DNA from: Brevibacterium sp. p3-SID960
GTDB taxonomy: Bacteria; Actinomycetota; Actinomycetes; Actinomycetales; Brevibacteriaceae
Direction of reading: 5' to 3'
Assembly: GCF_025144725.1 (NCBI RefSeq)
Contig: NZ_JALXKS010000049.1
Coordinates: 1 to 22,550, forward strand
DNA: 22,550 bases
Shown: positions 16,239 through 22,550 of the stretch, in pieces
How the letters are laid out: the number at the start of each line of letters is the position of its first letter
Numbering within the stretch: the first letter of the stretch is position 1
The notes under the pieces: model-generated
Seen by the model: the letters and a program-made list of their open reading frames with translations, nothing else
The model's database searches: none
What the model was told of the DNA's origin: nothing
Program-made: the position numbers and the translations under genes

Positions 16239-16310
16239 TCAGGTGCAGCGGATGCGTGCGCCTTCGCTGCGCGTCCACGTGATGTAGCCGCCTTGGAAGT
16301 CCTGGCGCAC
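16239..16310 (-). pseudogene. C-terminal remnant of an LGFP-repeat-like secreted protein
   Basis: On the minus strand the last 23 codons before a TGA at 16241-16239 read as VRQDFQGGYITWTRSEGA and a short tail. QDFQGGYITW with a following Gly-Ala is characteristic of LGFP repeats, found at the ends of cell-wall-associated actinobacterial esterases and hydrolases. The frame stays open upstream but the sequence there loses any resemblance, then runs antisense through cmtR. No start or catalytic domain is present. I read it as the stump of a gene broken by rearrangement at this junction. The rest of 16125-16400 shows no other convincing gene. Confidence 0.4.
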
Positions 16311-16399
16311 CTGGGATGCCGACGTGGTCGAGCTGGCGCAAGAGGTGACCGCGGTTCCCGAGGGCAAGCGCGCGGAGCGCGTGCGGCAGCCCCTGCATC

Positions 16400-16439
16400 T
16401 GGACGATTGGTCAGCGTGCACTGTATAGTTCAGTGCATG
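16400..16439 (+). promoter_or_regulatory. cmtR promoter with overlapping metal-sensor operator
   Basis: TGGACG at 16400-16405 and TATAGT at 16424-16429 form a sigma-A-like promoter with an 18-base spacer. The -10 lies inside a perfect dyad, TGCACTG at 16417-16423 and CAGTGCA at 16431-16437, whose right arm ends on the A of the ATG. Transcription should start at about 16436, essentially leaderless. A repressor on the dyad would block both polymerase and the start codon, as expected for autoregulation by CmtR. Confidence 0.65.
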
Positions 16440-16805
16440 CTGACTATTGCTTCGCGCCTCGACGTGATGAACCGGCTTGGCCGGGCCATGGCCGACCCGA
16501 CGCGCTCCAAGATCCTGATGTCCCTGCTCGACGGCCCGAGCCACCCCGCCGTGCTCTCGCGCGAGCTGGGGCTGACCCGCTCGAACGTGTCCAACCATCT
16601 GACCTGTCTGCGCGACTGCGGCATCGTGGTCGCCGAGCCCGAGGGGCGGCAGACTCGCTACGAGATCGCCGACCCGCACCTGGCCGCGGCGCTGACGGCG
16701 CTGGTGGACGTGACGCTGGCGGTGGACGAGAGCGCCCCGTGCATCGACCCGCACTGCTCGGTGCCCGGCTGCTGCGGCCCGAGCGGCTCCGAGGACGCCT
16801 CGTGA
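16437..16805 (+). CDS. cmtR: CmtR-type cadmium/lead-sensing ArsR/SmtB repressor
   Basis: A winged-helix metal-responsive repressor of 122 residues. It aligns without gaps over its core to M. tuberculosis CmtR as I remember it. The helix-turn-helix region is LGLTRSNVSNHLTCLRDCG, and the three metal-binding cysteines fall at exactly the CmtR positions: C57, C61 and C102. CmtR releases DNA on binding Cd(II) or Pb(II). The C-terminus has further cysteines (C107, C112, C113) that may tune metal binding. The start is ATG 16437, fixed by the promoter; the frame is open upstream through tRNA-Pro, which cannot be coding. The stop overlaps the ATPase start (GTGA), so sensor and pump are translationally coupled. 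Confidence 0.92.
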   Translation: MLTIASRLDVMNRLGRAMADPTRSKILMSLLDGPSHPAVLSRELGLTRSNVSNHLTCLRDCGIVVAEPEGRQTRYEIADPHLAAALTALVDVTLAVDESAPCIDPHCSVPGCCGPSGSEDAS

Positions 16806-18766
16806 GCGCCGCCTGCGGCTGCGACGAGCCGACCACCAACGCCGCCGAAGAGGCAGAGGAGACCGAGCGCCCGTGGTGGCGCGACCCGGGCCTGGTGGTG
16901 CCGATCCTCTCCGGGGTCGCGTTCGGCACCGGCCTGGTGCTGGAGTGGTCGGGGCTGCACGTCGCGGCGCTGGTCGCGTTCTGGGCGGGCCTGCTGCTGG
17001 GCGCGTACACGTTCGTGCCCGGCGCGCTGCGGAACCTGTTCGCCAAGCGGAAGCTCGGGATCGCGCTGCTGATGACGATCAGTGCCGTCGGCGCGGTCAT
17101 CCTCGGCTACGTGGAGGAGGCCGCCGCGCTGGCGTTCCTGTACTCGCTCGCCGAGGCCCTGGAGGACAAGGCGATGGACCGCGCCCGCGGCGGCCTGCGC
17201 GCGCTGCTCAAGCTCGTGCCGGAGACCGCGACCGTGCTGCGCGACGGTGCCTCGGTCGAGGTCCCGGCCAAGGAGATCGCCGTCGGCGACGTGCTGCTGG
17301 TCCGTCCGGGCGAGCGGGTCGCCACCGACGGGATCGTCCGCGTCGGACGCTCCAGCCTGGACACCTCCGCGATCACCGGCGAGTCGATCCCGGTCGAGGT
17401 CGCCCCCGATGACGCGGTCTCGGCGGGGGCGATCAACACCGCCGGCGTGCTGGAGGTCGAGGCGACCGCGGCGGGCACCGACAACTCGCTGACCACCATC
17501 GTGGAGCTGGTCGAGCAGGCCCAGGCAGAGAAGGGCGAGCGTGCGCGCATCGCCGACCAGATCGCCCGCCCGCTGGTGCCCGGCGTGATGGTCCTCGCCG
17601 TCCTGGTCGGCGTGCTCGGATCGCTGCTCGGCGACCCCGAGACCTGGATCACCCGCGCCCTGGTCGTCCTCGTCGCCGCCAGCCCGTGCGCGCTGGCGAT
17701 CGCGGTGCCGGTCACCGTGGTGTCCGCGATCGGGGCGGCGACGAAGTTCGGCGTCGTCATCAAGAGCGGTGCCGCGTTCGAGCGCCTCGGCGGCATCCGC
17801 CACCTCGCCGTGGACAAGACCGGCACCCTGACCCGCAACCGGCCCGAGGTCACCGCCGTCGTCGCCGCCGACGGGTTCGACGACGCGCAGGTGCTCGCCT
17901 GGGCGGCGTCCGTCGAGCAGCACTCGACGCACCCTCTCGCCGCCGCCATCGCCGCCGCGGGCCAGGGGGCCCTCGCCGCGCAGGACGTGACGGAGGAGGC
18001 CGGGCACGGCATCGGCGGCACCGTCGACGGCCGCCGGGTGACGGTGGGCAGCCCCCGCTGGATCGACGCCGGACCGCTCAAGGCCCGGGTCGAGGACCTG
18101 GAGGCCGAGGGCCAGACCTGCGTGCTCGTGGCCGTCGACGGCCGCCTGGCCGGGGCGATCGGCGTCCGCGACGAGCTGCGCCCCGAGGTCCCCGAGGCCG
18201 TGCGCACGCTGCGAGGGCAGGGGGTTGAGGTGAGCATGCTCACCGGCGACAACGCCCGCACCGCCCACGCGCTCGCGCAGATCGCCGGGATCGGCGACGT
18301 GCACGCCGAGCTGCGGCCCGAGGACAAGGCCCGCATCGTCGCCCAGCTCTCCGAGGCCTCGCCGACGGCGATGATCGGCGACGGCATCAACGACGCCCCC
18401 GCCCTGGCCGGTGCGACTGTGGGCATCGCGATGGGCGCGACCGGCTCCGACGCCGCGATCGAGTCCGCCGATGTCGCCTTCACCGGGCACGACCTCGGCC
18501 TGATCCCGCAGGCGCTGCGGCATGCCCGCCGCGGCCGGGCGATCATGAACCAGAACATCGTGCTGTCCCTGGCGATCATCGCCGTGCTGCTGCCGCTGGC
18601 CATCACCGGCGTGCTCGGCCTGGCCGCGGTCGTCCTCGTCCACGAGGTCGCCGAGGTCGTCGTCATCGCCAACGGGCTGCGCGCCGCGCGTGCCCGCAAG
18701 AGCCAAGCGGCGGCCGCGTCGCCTGAGACGGCGTCACCGGCCGCGGTCCGCGCGGACAGAGCCTGA
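16802..18766 (+). CDS. P1B-type heavy-metal efflux ATPase (CtpG/CadA-like)
   Basis: A 654-residue membrane pump driven by ATP. Visible parts: TGES actuator motif (192-195), transmembrane metal site SPC (294-296), phosphorylated Asp 338 in DKTGT, nucleotide-domain HP (377-378), TGDN (481-484), GDGINDAP (526-533), and HEVAE (614-618) in the last membrane region. There is no N-terminal HMA domain; instead the protein begins with a short Cys-Gly-Cys stretch and an acidic segment. SPC with a His-Glu in the last helices resembles the P1B-4 group (Co, Zn, Cd), while CadA proteins have CPC. Coupling to a Cd/Pb sensor points to Cd, Pb or Zn export. GTG 16802 overlaps the cmtR stop by four bases. Codon use is distinctive: Glu is almost always GAG. 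Confidence 0.92.
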   Translation: MSAACGCDEPTTNAAEEAEETERPWWRDPGLVVPILSGVAFGTGLVLEWSGLHVAALVAFWAGLLLGAYTFVPGALRNLFAKRKLGIALLMTISAVGAVILGYVEEAAALAFLYSLAEALEDKAMDRARGGLRALLKLVPETATVLRDGASVEVPAKEIAVGDVLLVRPGERVATDGIVRVGRSSLDTSAITGESIPVEVAPDDAVSAGAINTAGVLEVEATAAGTDNSLTTIVELVEQAQAEKGERARIADQIARPLVPGVMVLAVLVGVLGSLLGDPETWITRALVVLVAASPCALAIAVPVTVVSAIGAATKFGVVIKSGAAFERLGGIRHLAVDKTGTLTRNRPEVTAVVAADGFDDAQVLAWAASVEQHSTHPLAAAIAAAGQGALAAQDVTEEAGHGIGGTVDGRRVTVGSPRWIDAGPLKARVEDLEAEGQTCVLVAVDGRLAGAIGVRDELRPEVPEAVRTLRGQGVEVSMLTGDNARTAHALAQIAGIGDVHAELRPEDKARIVAQLSEASPTAMIGDGINDAPALAGATVGIAMGATGSDAAIESADVAFTGHDLGLIPQALRHARRGRAIMNQNIVLSLAIIAVLLPLAITGVLGLAAVVLVHEVAEVVVIANGLRAARARKSQAAAASPETASPAAVRADRA

Positions 18767-18778
18767 GAGGAGTGGATC

Positions 18779-19081
18779 ATGGAGATCACGTTGCAGTACT
18801 TCGACGGGTGCCCGAACTGGGAGGTGCTCGACCGGCGTCTCACCGAGGCCCTCGACGGCCGATCGGACGTCCGCGTCGTGCATCAGCGAGTCGAGACTGC
18901 CGAGGACGCCGCCCGCCTCGGGTTCCACGGGTCCCCGACCGTCCTCATTGACGGTTCCGACCCCTTCGCCGACGAGCACACGCCGGTGGGGCTCGCCTGT
19001 CGAGTGTTCCGCACTCCTGCCGGGCTGGCTGGCTCGCCCACCGTCGATCAGCTGCGCGAAGTACTTGATGCGCCTCTATGA
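18779..19081 (+). CDS. Small thioredoxin-fold protein of metal-resistance operons
   Basis: A 100-residue cytosolic protein starting MEITLQYFDGCPNW, with a typical thioredoxin-like layout: strand, CPNW active-site-like motif (Cys 11), then LGFHGSPTVLIDG with the cis-Pro, and a second conserved Cys in GLACRVFRTPAGLAGSPT. Such proteins are often labelled alkylmercury lyase-like or thioredoxin family and occur beside mercury and other metal resistance genes. They are too short to be MerB. Possible roles are thiol chaperone or delivery of metal to the pump; neither is shown. GAGAGGAG at 18765-18772 overlaps the ATPase stop, so the three genes form one operon. Confidence 0.8.
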   Translation: MEITLQYFDGCPNWEVLDRRLTEALDGRSDVRVVHQRVETAEDAARLGFHGSPTVLIDGSDPFADEHTPVGLACRVFRTPAGLAGSPTVDQLREVLDAPL

Positions 19082-19229
19082 GGGTGGAGCACCGCCGGGT
19101 TGCGCGATCATCGCACCGACGCTCAGCGCAGGAAGAGCCGCCTTCATCGAAAACCAGCCAGGATTGCCGTCAGCGTTGTGCTGTAAAGCGCGCCGACGCT
19201 GACAACGGGTGCTACAACCCGGGCATGCG
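19082..19229. other. Non-coding junction downstream of the metal cassette
   Basis: No gene is recognisable here. The base composition is less GC-biased than in the cassette. A stem, GTCAGCGT and more at 19169-19178 against 19194-19203, could end the cmtR operon. The region runs directly into the broken end of the flavin oxidoreductase stump at about 19230. I see no intact inverted repeats or transposase. Confidence 0.5.
19169..19203 (+). terminator. Possible terminator of the metal-resistance operon
   Basis: GTCAGCGT (19169-19176) pairs with ACGCTGAC (19196-19203), extended inward by a wobble and a G-C pair, around a 15-base loop. It is about 90 bases after the last cassette gene and has no U tract. 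Confidence 0.3.
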
Positions 19230-19481
19230 CTAGCGCAGATCGATGACGCCTGTGCCCACCTCGATGCGCTGCGTGCGCGCAGCGATGGCGGCCAGCAGCG
19301 GCATCGGGGCAGCCGACTGGCGGGCGAAATGATGCACCCGGAAGTACGCGCCGTTGACACCGAGCTCATCGGCCCGTTCGGCGATGGTGATGGCATCGTG
19401 GAGCATCTGCCGGGCATCGGGATCACCAAGCCCGCGCCCGTGACCGTAATGACCGAATGACACGAATCCGAAAGCTCTCAT
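19230..19481 (-). pseudogene. Truncated luciferase-like (LLM class) flavin oxidoreductase
   Basis: From ATG 19481 on the minus strand the frame encodes 83 residues that match the N-terminus of LLM-class flavin-dependent monooxygenases: MRAFGFVSFGHYG, then IAERADELGVNGAYFRVHHFARQ, PLLAAIAARTQRIEVGTGVIDLR. Full proteins are some 300 or more residues and continue after that point with a conserved YENP-type segment. Here a TAG stop follows directly at 19232-19230 and the rest is gone. The break falls at the edge of the metal cassette, so the gene was most likely cut by the event that brought it in. An operator-like palindrome survives upstream. Confidence 0.75.
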
Positions 19482-19493
19482 ACCCAGCCAACA

Positions 19494-19511
19494 CAATTGA
19501 ACTCTCAACTG
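19494..19511. promoter_or_regulatory. MarR-like palindrome upstream of the oxidoreductase stump
   Basis: CAATTGAACTCTCAACTG is an 18-base near-palindrome; the outer 7-base arms match at six positions. It starts 13 bases before the ATG of the truncated oxidoreductase. TTGA-N4-TCAA type dyads are typical MarR-family sites, and such regulators often control LLM oxidoreductases. No MarR gene is present in the window. Confidence 0.4.
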
Positions 19512-19687
19512 TTCCCCTGCGGTGGCGACGGGAGCCCGCGGCGCTGCAGCGGCCCAATGTGCAAAACGGCGGCCTCCATGACTAGACTGGAGAGCTGTGC
19601 GTTGCCGCAAGAGTCTGTGCGGTGATGAGACTCATGACTTAGGCGGATCGCCTCCGCCGATCCCACCGTCCGAACGAGAGGTACATC
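19512..19687 (+). promoter_or_regulatory. tig promoter and leader
   Basis: TAGACT at 19583-19588 is the best -10, with no clear -35, giving a start near 19595 and a leader of about 93 bases. The leader contains the hairpin GGCGGA (19642-19647) / TCCGCC (19653-19658), which is short of a terminator. GAGAGG at 19676-19681 is the ribosome site for GTG 19688. I see no other gene here. Confidence 0.45.
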
Positions 19688-21061
19688 GTGAAGAGCTCCG
19701 TCGAGAATCTCGACCCGACTCGGGTCAAGCTCAGCGTTGAAGCGCCTTATGCCGAACTCAAGCCGAGCATCGACGAGGCATACAAGGAGATCTCCAAGCA
19801 GATCACCGTCCCCGGCTTCCGCCGCGGCAAGGTTCCGGCCCGCATCATCGACCAGCGCGTCGGCCGTCCGGCCGTCCTGCAGGAGGCCGTCAACAACAGC
19901 CTGGACGATTTCTACCGCCAGGCTCTGAGCGAGAACGACGTCCGCCCGCTCGGCAGCCCCGAGGTCGAGGTCTCCGAGATCCCCGGACTCGACGGAGCCG
20001 AAGAGGGCAACCTCATCTTCACTGTAGAGGTCGACTGCATGCCGAGCATCGAGCTGCCGGCCTACGACTCCATCGAGGTCGAGGTCGACACCTACGAGGT
20101 CACCGACGAGGACATCGACAAGGAGATCGACGAGCTGCGTGCCCGCTTCGGCACCCTCAACCCGGTCGACCGTCCGGCCGCTGAAGGCGACTTCGTCACC
20201 ATCGACCTGACCGCCAAGGTCGATGACGAGGTCATCGACGAGGCCACCGACATCTCCTACGAAGTCGGCGCCGGCACCATGATCGACGGTCTCGACGATG
20301 CTCTTGTCGACCTCTCCGAAGGCGAGGAGACCACCTTCAGCACGACGCTGGCCGGTGGAGAGCACAAGGGTTCTGAGGGAGTCGTCACCGTCAAGCTCAA
20401 CGCCGTCAAGGAGCGCGTACTCGCTGATGCCGATGACGACTTCGCTCAGATGGCCTCTGGTTCGGACACCATCGAGGAGCTGCGCGAGGAGACCCGCGAG
20501 AACGTCGCCAAGCAGAAGGAGCTCGAGCAGAGCGTCCAGGCGCGCGAGAAGGCCCTCGACGCGCTGCTGGAGACGGTCGAGCTGCCGCTGCCGGAGAAGT
20601 TCCTCTCCGAGGAGGTCTCCCGCCAGGCTGAGGCCGCCGGAGCCGAAGAAGGCGACGAGCGCTACCAGGAGATCCAGGACGAGACTGCCAAGGCCGTTCG
20701 CACCCAGTTCCTGCTCGACGCGATCGCTGAGAAGGAAGAGGTCGAGGTCTCCCAGGCCGAGCTCATCGAGTACATCATGGCGATGGCCCAGCAGTACGGC
20801 ATGCAGCCCCAGGAGTTCATCCAGATGCTGCAGTCCTCCGGCCAGGTGCCGGCCATCAGCGGAGAGGTCGCCCGCCGCAAGGGCCTGGCCGCTGTCCTCG
20901 CTGAGGCCACGGTCGTCGACACCGACGGCAACGCCGTCGACATGACGAAGTTCGTCACCCCGGAGTCCGAAGAGGACGACGAGGATGGCGACGACGCTGA
21001 GGCAGAGGCCGATGAGACCGCGGATGCAGCCGACGACGCTGAGGCTGAGAAGCAGGACTGA
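19688..21061 (+). CDS. tig: Trigger factor
   Basis: A ribosome-bound chaperone with peptidyl-prolyl isomerase activity, 457 residues. The N-terminal ribosome-docking signature GFRRGK is at 43-48. The FKBP-type PPIase domain runs from about 165 to 243 (GDFVTIDLTAKVDDE, then the GAGTMIDGLDDAL loop). The helical C-terminal chaperone arms follow to about 425, and the protein ends in an acidic, disordered tail of some 30 residues common in actinobacterial trigger factors. The start is GTG 19688. It heads the folding/proteolysis block with clpP1 and clpP2, and a strong hairpin separates it from them. Confidence 0.95.
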   Translation: MKSSVENLDPTRVKLSVEAPYAELKPSIDEAYKEISKQITVPGFRRGKVPARIIDQRVGRPAVLQEAVNNSLDDFYRQALSENDVRPLGSPEVEVSEIPGLDGAEEGNLIFTVEVDCMPSIELPAYDSIEVEVDTYEVTDEDIDKEIDELRARFGTLNPVDRPAAEGDFVTIDLTAKVDDEVIDEATDISYEVGAGTMIDGLDDALVDLSEGEETTFSTTLAGGEHKGSEGVVTVKLNAVKERVLADADDDFAQMASGSDTIEELREETRENVAKQKELEQSVQAREKALDALLETVELPLPEKFLSEEVSRQAEAAGAEEGDERYQEIQDETAKAVRTQFLLDAIAEKEEVEVSQAELIEYIMAMAQQYGMQPQEFIQMLQSSGQVPAISGEVARRKGLAAVLAEATVVDTDGNAVDMTKFVTPESEEDDEDGDDAEAEADETADAADDAEAEKQD

Positions 21062-21086
21062 CCTGCTGCGCACCTGACGCATCAGA

Positions 21087-21118
21087 CAGGGCGGGCACGG
21101 GAGACCGTGCCCGCCCTG
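21087..21118 (+). terminator. Strong hairpin after tig
   Basis: Perfect 14-bp arms (21087-21100 and 21105-21118) close a GAGA tetraloop. It lies 25 bases after the tig stop and upstream of the clpP1 promoter, so clpP1P2 are transcribed separately. No U tract follows. Confidence 0.75.
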
Positions 21119-21138
21119 CGCCGTCTGTGATCAACCCT

Positions 21139-21156
21139 CATATGCTGAGGGCGAAC
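21139..21156 (+). promoter_or_regulatory. Putative ClgR box of the clpP1P2 operon
   Basis: The 18 bases CATATGCTGAGGGCGAAC fit the corynebacterial ClgR consensus WNNWCGCYNANRGCGWWS, as I recall it, with two mismatches (the first W, and T for C in the first CGC). The box is centred about 60 bases before the predicted transcript start, the right place for an activator. ClgR controls clpP1P2 in Corynebacterium, Mycobacterium and Streptomyces. Confidence 0.6.
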
Positions 21157-21194
21157 ACAAGGCGATGCGGGACTAAAACCCGGTGCCGACGGGT

Positions 21195-21200
21195 TAGAGT
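21195..21200 (+). promoter_or_regulatory. -10 element of clpP1
   Basis: TAGAGT at 21195-21200 predicts a start near 21207 and a 29-base leader with AGGAG at 21225-21229 before the GTG. The -35 region (21172-21177, ACTAAA) is poor, which is usual for an activator-dependent promoter. Confidence 0.5.
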
Positions 21201-21235
21201 CCAGTAAGCATGGAACCGAACCACAGGAGTGACAC

Positions 21236-21868
21236 GTGACGACACACGAGTACGCCTCCCAGCCGGTCGCGCAGGACAAGCCGGCAGGACTGGGACTGGA
21301 TGATCACATCTTCAACCGGCTGCTCAAGGAGCGCATCATCTGGTTGGGTTCAGAGGTGCGCGACGACAACGCCAACGCCATCTGCGCGCAGATGATGCTG
21401 CTGGCAGCCGAGGATCCCGACCGCGACATCTGGCTCTACATCAACTCACCCGGCGGCTCGGTCACCGCAGGCATGGCCATCTACGACACCATGCAGTACA
21501 TCCGCCCCGACGTCGGCACGGTCGCCATGGGCATGGCCGCCTCGATGGGACAGTTCCTGCTGTCCTCGGGTGCGAAGGGCAAGCGCTACGCCACCCCGCA
21601 CGCCCGGATCCTCATGCACCAGCCGCTGGGCGGCATCGGCGGCACCGCCACCGACATCAAAATCCAGGCCGAGCTCATCCTGCACATGAAGAAGCAGATG
21701 GCCGAGCTGACCGCCGAGCAGACCGGCAAGTCCCTGGAGCAGATCCTCAAGGACAATGACCGCGACCACTGGTTCACCGCTGATGAGGCCCTCGACTACG
21801 GCTTCATCGACAAGGTCATCACGAAGTCCGACGACCTCGACGGCGAAACCTCGCTCAACGAAGCATAA
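21236..21868 (+). CDS. clpP1: ATP-dependent Clp protease proteolytic subunit 1
   Basis: A 210-residue serine peptidase that forms half of the mixed ClpP1P2 tetradecamer and degrades proteins delivered by ClpX or ClpC1. The catalytic triad is visible: Ser 103 in GMAASMGQ, His 128 in ILMHQPLGG and Asp 177 in DRDHWF. The oxyanion-loop segment [10 protein letters not shown] is intact. The start is GTG 21236. Its stop codon overlaps the ribosome site of clpP2, ten bases before that gene. Confidence 0.95.
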   Translation: MTTHEYASQPVAQDKPAGLGLDDHIFNRLLKERIIWLGSEVRDDNANAICAQMMLLAAEDPDRDIWLYINSPGGSVTAGMAIYDTMQYIRPDVGTVAMGMAASMGQFLLSSGAKGKRYATPHARILMHQPLGGIGGTATDIKIQAELILHMKKQMAELTAEQTGKSLEQILKDNDRDHWFTADEALDYGFIDKVITKSDDLDGETSLNEA

Positions 21869-21878
21869 GGAGACATAG

Positions 21879-22523
21879 ATGACTCGTATCGATCCCTGGA
21901 GCACCGCCGGTGCGATGCCGACCTCGCGCTATGTCATGCCGCAGTTCGAAGAGCGCACCCCCTACGGCTTCAAGCGGCAGGACCCCTACACCAAGCTGTT
22001 CGAGGACCGTGTCATCTTCCTCGGCGTGCAGGTCGATGACACCTCCGCCGACGACGTCATGGCCCAGCTGCTCGTCCTCGAATCGCAGGATCCGGACCGT
22101 GATATCACGCTCTACATCAACTCTCCGGGCGGCTCGTTCACCGCACTGACGGCGATCTACGACACGATGCAGTACATCAAGCCCGAGATTCAGACCGTCT
22201 GCCTCGGCCAGGCCGCCTCGGCTGCCGCTGTGCTGCTGGCCGCCGGTACTCCGGGCAAGCGCCTGGCGCTGCCGAACGCGCGTGTGCTCATCCACCAGCC
22301 GGCGATGCAGGGTCAGGGGCACGGCCAGGCTTCGGACATCGAGATCCAAGCCGCCGAGGTGCTGCGCATGCGCACCTGGCTGGAGGAGACGCTGGCCAAG
22401 CACACGAACAAGTCCGCTGACCAGATCTCCAATGACATCGAACGCGACCTGTTCCTCACCGCCGAGCAGGCCAAGGAGTACGGCCTGGTCGACCAGGTGC
22501 TCTCCTCGCGCAAGAACGCCTGA
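21879..22523 (+). CDS. clpP2: ATP-dependent Clp protease proteolytic subunit 2
   Basis: A 214-residue partner subunit of ClpP1. The triad is Ser 114 in GQAASAAAV, His 139 in VLIHQPA and Asp 190 in IERDLFL, with NSPGGSFTA for the oxyanion region. The N-terminus is longer than in ClpP1 ([17 protein letters not shown]) and is probably processed, as in mycobacterial ClpP2. AAGGAG at 21867-21872 and ATG 21879 set the start. In actinobacteria both subunits are usually required for activity, and clpX commonly follows; it would lie beyond the right edge. Confidence 0.95.
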   Translation: MTRIDPWSTAGAMPTSRYVMPQFEERTPYGFKRQDPYTKLFEDRVIFLGVQVDDTSADDVMAQLLVLESQDPDRDITLYINSPGGSFTALTAIYDTMQYIKPEIQTVCLGQAASAAAVLLAAGTPGKRLALPNARVLIHQPAMQGQGHGQASDIEIQAAEVLRMRTWLEETLAKHTNKSADQISNDIERDLFLTAEQAKEYGLVDQVLSSRKNA

Positions 22524-22550
22524 GGGCAGCCGCCGACAGCGCAGCCTCGC

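Noticed and set aside
16333..16432. A plus-strand peptide-like stretch (VVELAQEVTAVPEGKRAERV and onward) before cmtR.
   Set aside because: It has no start codon, begins just after a stop, overlaps the cmtR promoter and I could not place it in a family; it may be junction debris.
16658..18843. Long minus-strand open frames antisense to the metal ATPase.
   Set aside because: High GC leaves antisense frames open; they have His/Arg/Asp-rich compositions without any domain, and the plus strand has complete ATPase motifs.
16014..19230. A tRNA-Pro att site duplication defining an integrative element.
   Set aside because: The tRNA 3' end has no second copy near the right edge of the cassette, and no integrase gene is present in the window.
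19505..21082. A long minus-strand open frame opposite tig.
   Set aside because: It is a Leu/Asp/Gly-rich mirror of trigger factor and has no ribosome site or domain.

Overview
The window is high-GC DNA from an actinobacterium, most likely of the Micrococcales and possibly Brevibacterium. The basis is a truncated haemoglobin O, an Rv2466c-type mycothiol-linked thioredoxin-fold protein, a mycobacterial-type RpiB, paired clpP1 clpP2 genes, frequent GTG starts, tRNA genes without encoded CCA, and hairpin terminators that mostly lack a U tract. From memory, the gene set matches the conserved actinobacterial neighbourhood that in Mycobacterium tuberculosis runs roughly from Rv2478c (SSB-like) and Rv2477c (EttA) to Rv2460c (ClpP2). 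Genus and synteny could not be checked by alignment here.

Layout. 154-3449: two translationally coupled dynamin-like, membrane-anchored GTPases. 3580-4119: an SSB paralogue without the usual acidic tip. 4273-4878: a DUF6993-like lipoprotein. 4967-6649: the ABC-F translation factor EttA. 6718-7605 (minus): TesB thioesterase, divergent from a hotdog thioesterase coupled to a conserved hypothetical (7727-8973). 9049-10713 (minus): MscS channel plus truncated haemoglobin. 10838-13489 (minus): aminopeptidase N, divergent from the Rv2466c-like protein and rpiB (13632-14741). 14822-15664 (minus): a CPBP-like membrane protein with degenerate motifs. 15765-16087: divergent tRNA-Gly(TCC) and tRNA-Pro(TGG). 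16437-19081: a compact metal-resistance cassette (CmtR-type sensor, P1B ATPase, small thioredoxin-like protein). 19230-19481: the stump of a luciferase-like flavin oxidoreductase. 19688-22523: trigger factor and ClpP1 ClpP2.

Functional themes. The right end is a protein-folding and proteolysis block. The left end joins membrane-remodelling GTPases with an SSB paralogue, a neighbourhood linked in Streptomyces to septation and chromosome segregation. The clearest accessory DNA lies between tRNA-Pro and tig: the metal cassette has different codon use (almost no GAA for Glu) and is flanked by gene debris on both sides, which suggests horizontal acquisition or replacement.

Regulation. Readable control sites include a sigma-R/SigH-type promoter before the Rv2466c-like gene, a near-consensus ClgR box before clpP1, a CmtR-type dyad over the cmtR promoter, and several genes whose -10 element sits so close to the start codon that leaderless or nearly leaderless mRNAs are expected. 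I found no CRISPR array, prophage, intact insertion sequence or clear new defence system. The most notable items are these regulatory sites, the metal cassette with its debris, and a 14-bp tandem array at the haemoglobin stop codon.
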